A stretch of DNA of 64,000 nt from Saccharum officinarum (lineage: Eukaryota > Streptophyta > Magnoliopsida > Poales > Poaceae). Below are positions 61,382 to 64,000 of the stretch, in pieces. The translations under genes were made by a program, and so were the position numbers. Numbering within the stretch: position 1 is the first letter of the stretch; each line of letters opens with the position of its first letter. The stretch covers positions 100,141,670-100,205,669 of the forward strand of contig CM036159.1 of the NCBI GenBank assembly GCA_020631735.1, in the 5' to 3' direction. Under the pieces are notes generated by a model. It saw only the letters and a program-made list of their open reading frames with translations, was not told the origin of the DNA and did no database searches.

Positions 61382-62163
61382 TGTAACGCCCCGACCCGGG
61401 ATGACGGCTAAGACTCACTCTACACGTTGAATGAGCCACATCTGCTAATTAACTCTTTTGCGCTTTCGTCCTCGCTTCGCGCAAAAGGATCGATCCAGAG
61501 TTAACAGCCTCCTAGGCTGGAGCTTTTAAGCTGGTCTGCTCTTGCTCTGGTTCCAATTCACGGTAGGGTACTAAACTGGAAACACTGTGCCGAAGCTACA
61601 GTAACCCGGTGCTACAGTATCATGGCTTTTGGTCCGGCCCAACTTGGCCCATGGGCTGGGGTCTCACATACACCCACCCTTGAGGACTCGACGTCCTCGT
61701 CGAGCTATCGAACCAGCTTACCCATACGAGACAAATGTCCAGGATCGACTCTCTTGGCCACGTCCGTATTCCCAGCTCCCCGGCCCAAGTGCCATGCTCT
61801 TGCAGAGCTATGCGCAACCTGTCCGAGCTCCCGAGCCATACGTCCGTGAAACCGCGAGAGTTGGCTCTGATACCATTTGTAACGCCCGACCCGGGATGAC
61901 GGCTAAGACTCACTCTACACGTTGAATGAGCCACACCTGCTAATTAACTCTCTTGCGCTTTCGTCCTCGCTTCGCGTAAAAGGATCGATCCAGAGTTAAC
62001 AGCCTCCCAGGCTGGAGCTTTTAAGCTGGTCTGCTCTGGCTCTGGTTCCAATTCACGGCAGGGTACTAAACTGGAAACACTGTGCCGAAGCTACAGTAAC
62101 CCGGTGCTACAGTACCATGGCTTTTGGTCCGGCCCAACTTGGCCCACGGGCTGGGGTCTCACA
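61382..62163 (-). mobile_element. TRIM retrotransposon, complete, 782 bp
   Basis: Two near-identical direct LTRs (61382-61668, 287 bp; 61878-62163, 286 bp) enclose a 209-bp core. A perfect TATAT TSD flanks it (61377-61381 and 62164-62168). On the minus strand, directly inside the right LTR, is TGGTATCAGAGCC, the primer-binding site matching initiator tRNA-Met, so the element reads right to left. A purine-rich AAGGGTGGG lies beside the left LTR. By eye the LTRs differ at about eight substitutions, mostly transitions, and one indel. No coding capacity, so it moves only with help in trans. Confidence 0.95.
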
Positions 62164-62282
62164 TATATGCCAAGATTCACCTAAAGTCAAATTTCGTTAG
62201 GTTCGGAGCACATCGTCCTTGAGTTTTCAAGTTTTTGGAGTTTTAGCCTTGGTTATAAGTTTGGGCAGACCGAACCAAGGAA

Positions 62283-62730
62283 TGATATGACCAAACTAGT
62301 AGTAGGTGACTGGATTGTGGAATGTGGATAGACCAGCATTGTTCTCCGGCCCAGTGGCCCATCTGAGCAAAGTAGCAACAAACTGCATGGAGATTAGTCA
62401 ACCATGCAGCCAATAAATCACATGCAGAGAATCATATATATATATGTGCCTTTCTTCCATTTATCTGCAAAAAAATGTTAAAAAGACCTGTTTTAAAAGC
62501 TCTGAATTTGAAAGGATCTCTTTATCCAGGAAGACGACGAGCAGAGTATTTTGGTCCTTCAGATATTTAGAGTTCAGATATCTTCCGGTGCTCCAGTCCA
62601 TCTTGGTCAAAATGTAGGCTTTTACGGTTTTATTTTACCTAGGCTTTTAGGTTCTTGTGATCCTTTTTTGTTGATAAGCAGGTTGACATATATTTCAGTT
62701 CCTTCAAGCCAAGGCCATGATTCACACTTG
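62283..62730 (+). pseudogene. Partial copy of the 3' end of the BED/hAT gene
   Basis: 'gtgactggattgtgg...gttctccggcccag' followed by 'catggagattagtcaacca' matches exon 3 of the BED/hAT gene (49975-50060). 'caggaagacgacga' matches its last exon near 50240. 'cttcagatatttagagttcagatatcttcc' matches its 3' UTR at ~50376-50405. Insertions, deletions and stops make it non-coding. The order and orientation are the same as in the intact gene 12 kb away. Further UTR-like similarity appears at ~63720-63745 (AATTCAAGCTGATTGATATAG, like ~50702). Confidence 0.75.
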
Positions 62731-62737
62731 CTTCTTA

Positions 62738-62948
62738 GGGAGTGTTTGTATCACCCGGACTAAAATTTAGTCCTGCCTTTAGATGTCTAATAGAAAAACT
62801 AAACATGCACTAAATATGGACTAAAAGAACCAATAGAGGCTAATTGATAGTTAGAACTATTAGAAAAAAAATTAGTTCATGATTAATCCATGTGTTAGCC
62901 CATTATCTTATGATGAACTAATTTTAGTCATATGATCCGAACGCGCCC
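62738..62948. mobile_element. Tourist-like MITE inside the duplicated segment
   Basis: Starts GGGAGTGTTTGTATCACC and ends ATGATCCGAACGCGCCC, with TTA on both sides (62735-62737 and 62949-62951). Inner inverted GGACTAAAATTTAGTCC-type motifs. Confidence 0.82.
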
Positions 62949-64000
62949 TTAAATAACGGTTGGTTCAGAGGATGGGATGGGGTAAAGTGGGACGATCCCA
63001 CTTTCACTGCTGTTTGGTTGTTTGGTTTGGGGACAAAGGACGGAGTCATCCCCAGAGGGAAATATTCCTCTAGATTTGAGTAAAAATCCGTCTCCCAAAA
63101 AATGTGTTACTCACTTATCCCTCGGTGACGTTGTTCTCTTCCATCTCTTCGCTTCTCCTCTTCTAGGCGTGGGTAGGAGGGCAGGGACGGATGTCTGACA
63201 GGGATGAGACCGCTTGGGAAGGTGCCGCTGGGGACGATCGGAAGAGCCCACCGAACTCTAGCACGCGGGCTACCAGGAGAGCCCCATCGCTGGTGGCTGA
63301 GCAAGCTCACCCGCGGCAATGGGAAATCGAGCTCCTACTATGGCGGCGAATCGAGCTAGAAGGGGGAGAGGCAGTAGGCCAAATCAAGCAGAGGACTGGT
63401 GGGGGAGAGAAGGTGAAAACCGAATGACATGTGGGGCCCATACTAAGGGGTGCTAATGGGAAATCAAACAGCTATTTGTCCCCTCCCTCTTCATCCCTCC
63501 TACCAAACACAAGATAGGAATAAATGTATTATCTCAATCAAACAAGAAGATGGGACCATCACATCCAAAAAAAAAACGCAGACAACGGATAGCACCGCCC
63601 CATCCGGTCTTGTCTCCAAGCCAAATGTACCCCGAACGTAACCTTAGTCTATGTACAAACAGTGTAATGGATCTTAGTTTTCGCCTCCAGATTTCAATTC
63701 TTCTAAAATATGCAAGAAATAATTCAAGCTGATTGATATAGTGCTCTACTGCCTCAGGATATGTATGGACATCAAAAGTTCAAAATCTCTCTTTGGTTAT
63801 GCCTAAAACTGTGTGATGATCGATATCCTATGTTCACCTTCTAGTAGATAAGATTTACAACACCTAATCCTCTAACTATTTGCCTTTTAATTCCAACCAT
63901 GCATCCTACGCACGGCAGTACAAATTTGTAGTTTAGTGACAAGAGAATTTTTAATTTATATCATAGTGACAGTAAGTTATTTATTTTAAATTTATTAGTG
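62949..64000. other. Non-coding stretch to the window end
   Basis: 62957-63520 looks like another inserted element: 'gatgggatgggg...tttggttgtttgg' on the left and 'ccctccctcttcatccctcctaccaaacaca' on the right are roughly inverted, but I cannot fix the ends. 63640-63760 resembles the tail of the BED/hAT 3' UTR copy. No gene. Confidence 0.35.

Overview
The window is nuclear DNA from a grass, most likely a panicoid or Andropogoneae species of the Sorghum, Miscanthus or Saccharum type. This rests on GC-rich single-exon or few-exon genes in an AT-rich, TE-dense background, on grass-typical MITE termini and on grass-typical retroelements. The species is inferred, not proven. A run of 100 N at 37592-37691 is an assembly gap.

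Only three genes look intact. A class II HD-Zip transcription factor lies at 17.8-19.2 kb on the minus strand, with three exons and 267 aa. A four-exon BED zinc finger/DUF659/hAT-dimerisation protein lies at 47.4-50.3 kb on the plus strand, with 824 aa and an inferred extra 5'UTR intron; it looks like a domesticated hAT transposase. An intronless L-type lectin receptor kinase of 694 aa lies at 50.9-53.0 kb on the minus strand, tail to tail with the BED/hAT gene. The three do not form an obvious pathway.

The rest is mostly transposable elements, several bounded to the base by target-site duplications (TSDs). 0-17 kb holds MITEs, a CACTA-like element (3.4-4.0 kb), a Helitron-like element containing a 1.08-kb solo LTR (4.0-6.4 kb) and an ACCGG-rich hAT element (9.95-10.97 kb). 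22-31 kb holds MITEs and a decayed LINE split by a 4.0-kb solo LTR. 37.7-43.6 kb is a decayed plant-mobile-domain gene whose last intron carries a second, 4.4-kb solo LTR of the same family. 43.9-46.7 kb is a decayed GRF-like zinc-finger gene between two arms rich in GTCGCGCCA-type inverted repeats. 54.0-55.2 kb holds fragments of a GRAS gene and an EF-hand gene. 57.0-57.4 kb is a MITE sitting inside a TA microsatellite. 59.8-60.8 kb is a copia-like solo LTR containing a hAT MITE, and 61.4-62.2 kb is a complete TRIM element on the minus strand. From 62.28 kb on there is a degraded partial copy of the 3' end of the BED/hAT gene.

No tRNA, rRNA, CRISPR or bacterial-type features were seen. I found no convincing wholly new system. 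The observations most worth following are the hAT-derived gene with an Asn in place of the expected second catalytic Asp and its nearby partial duplicate, the pair of giant solo LTRs, and the inverted-repeat-armed GRF element.
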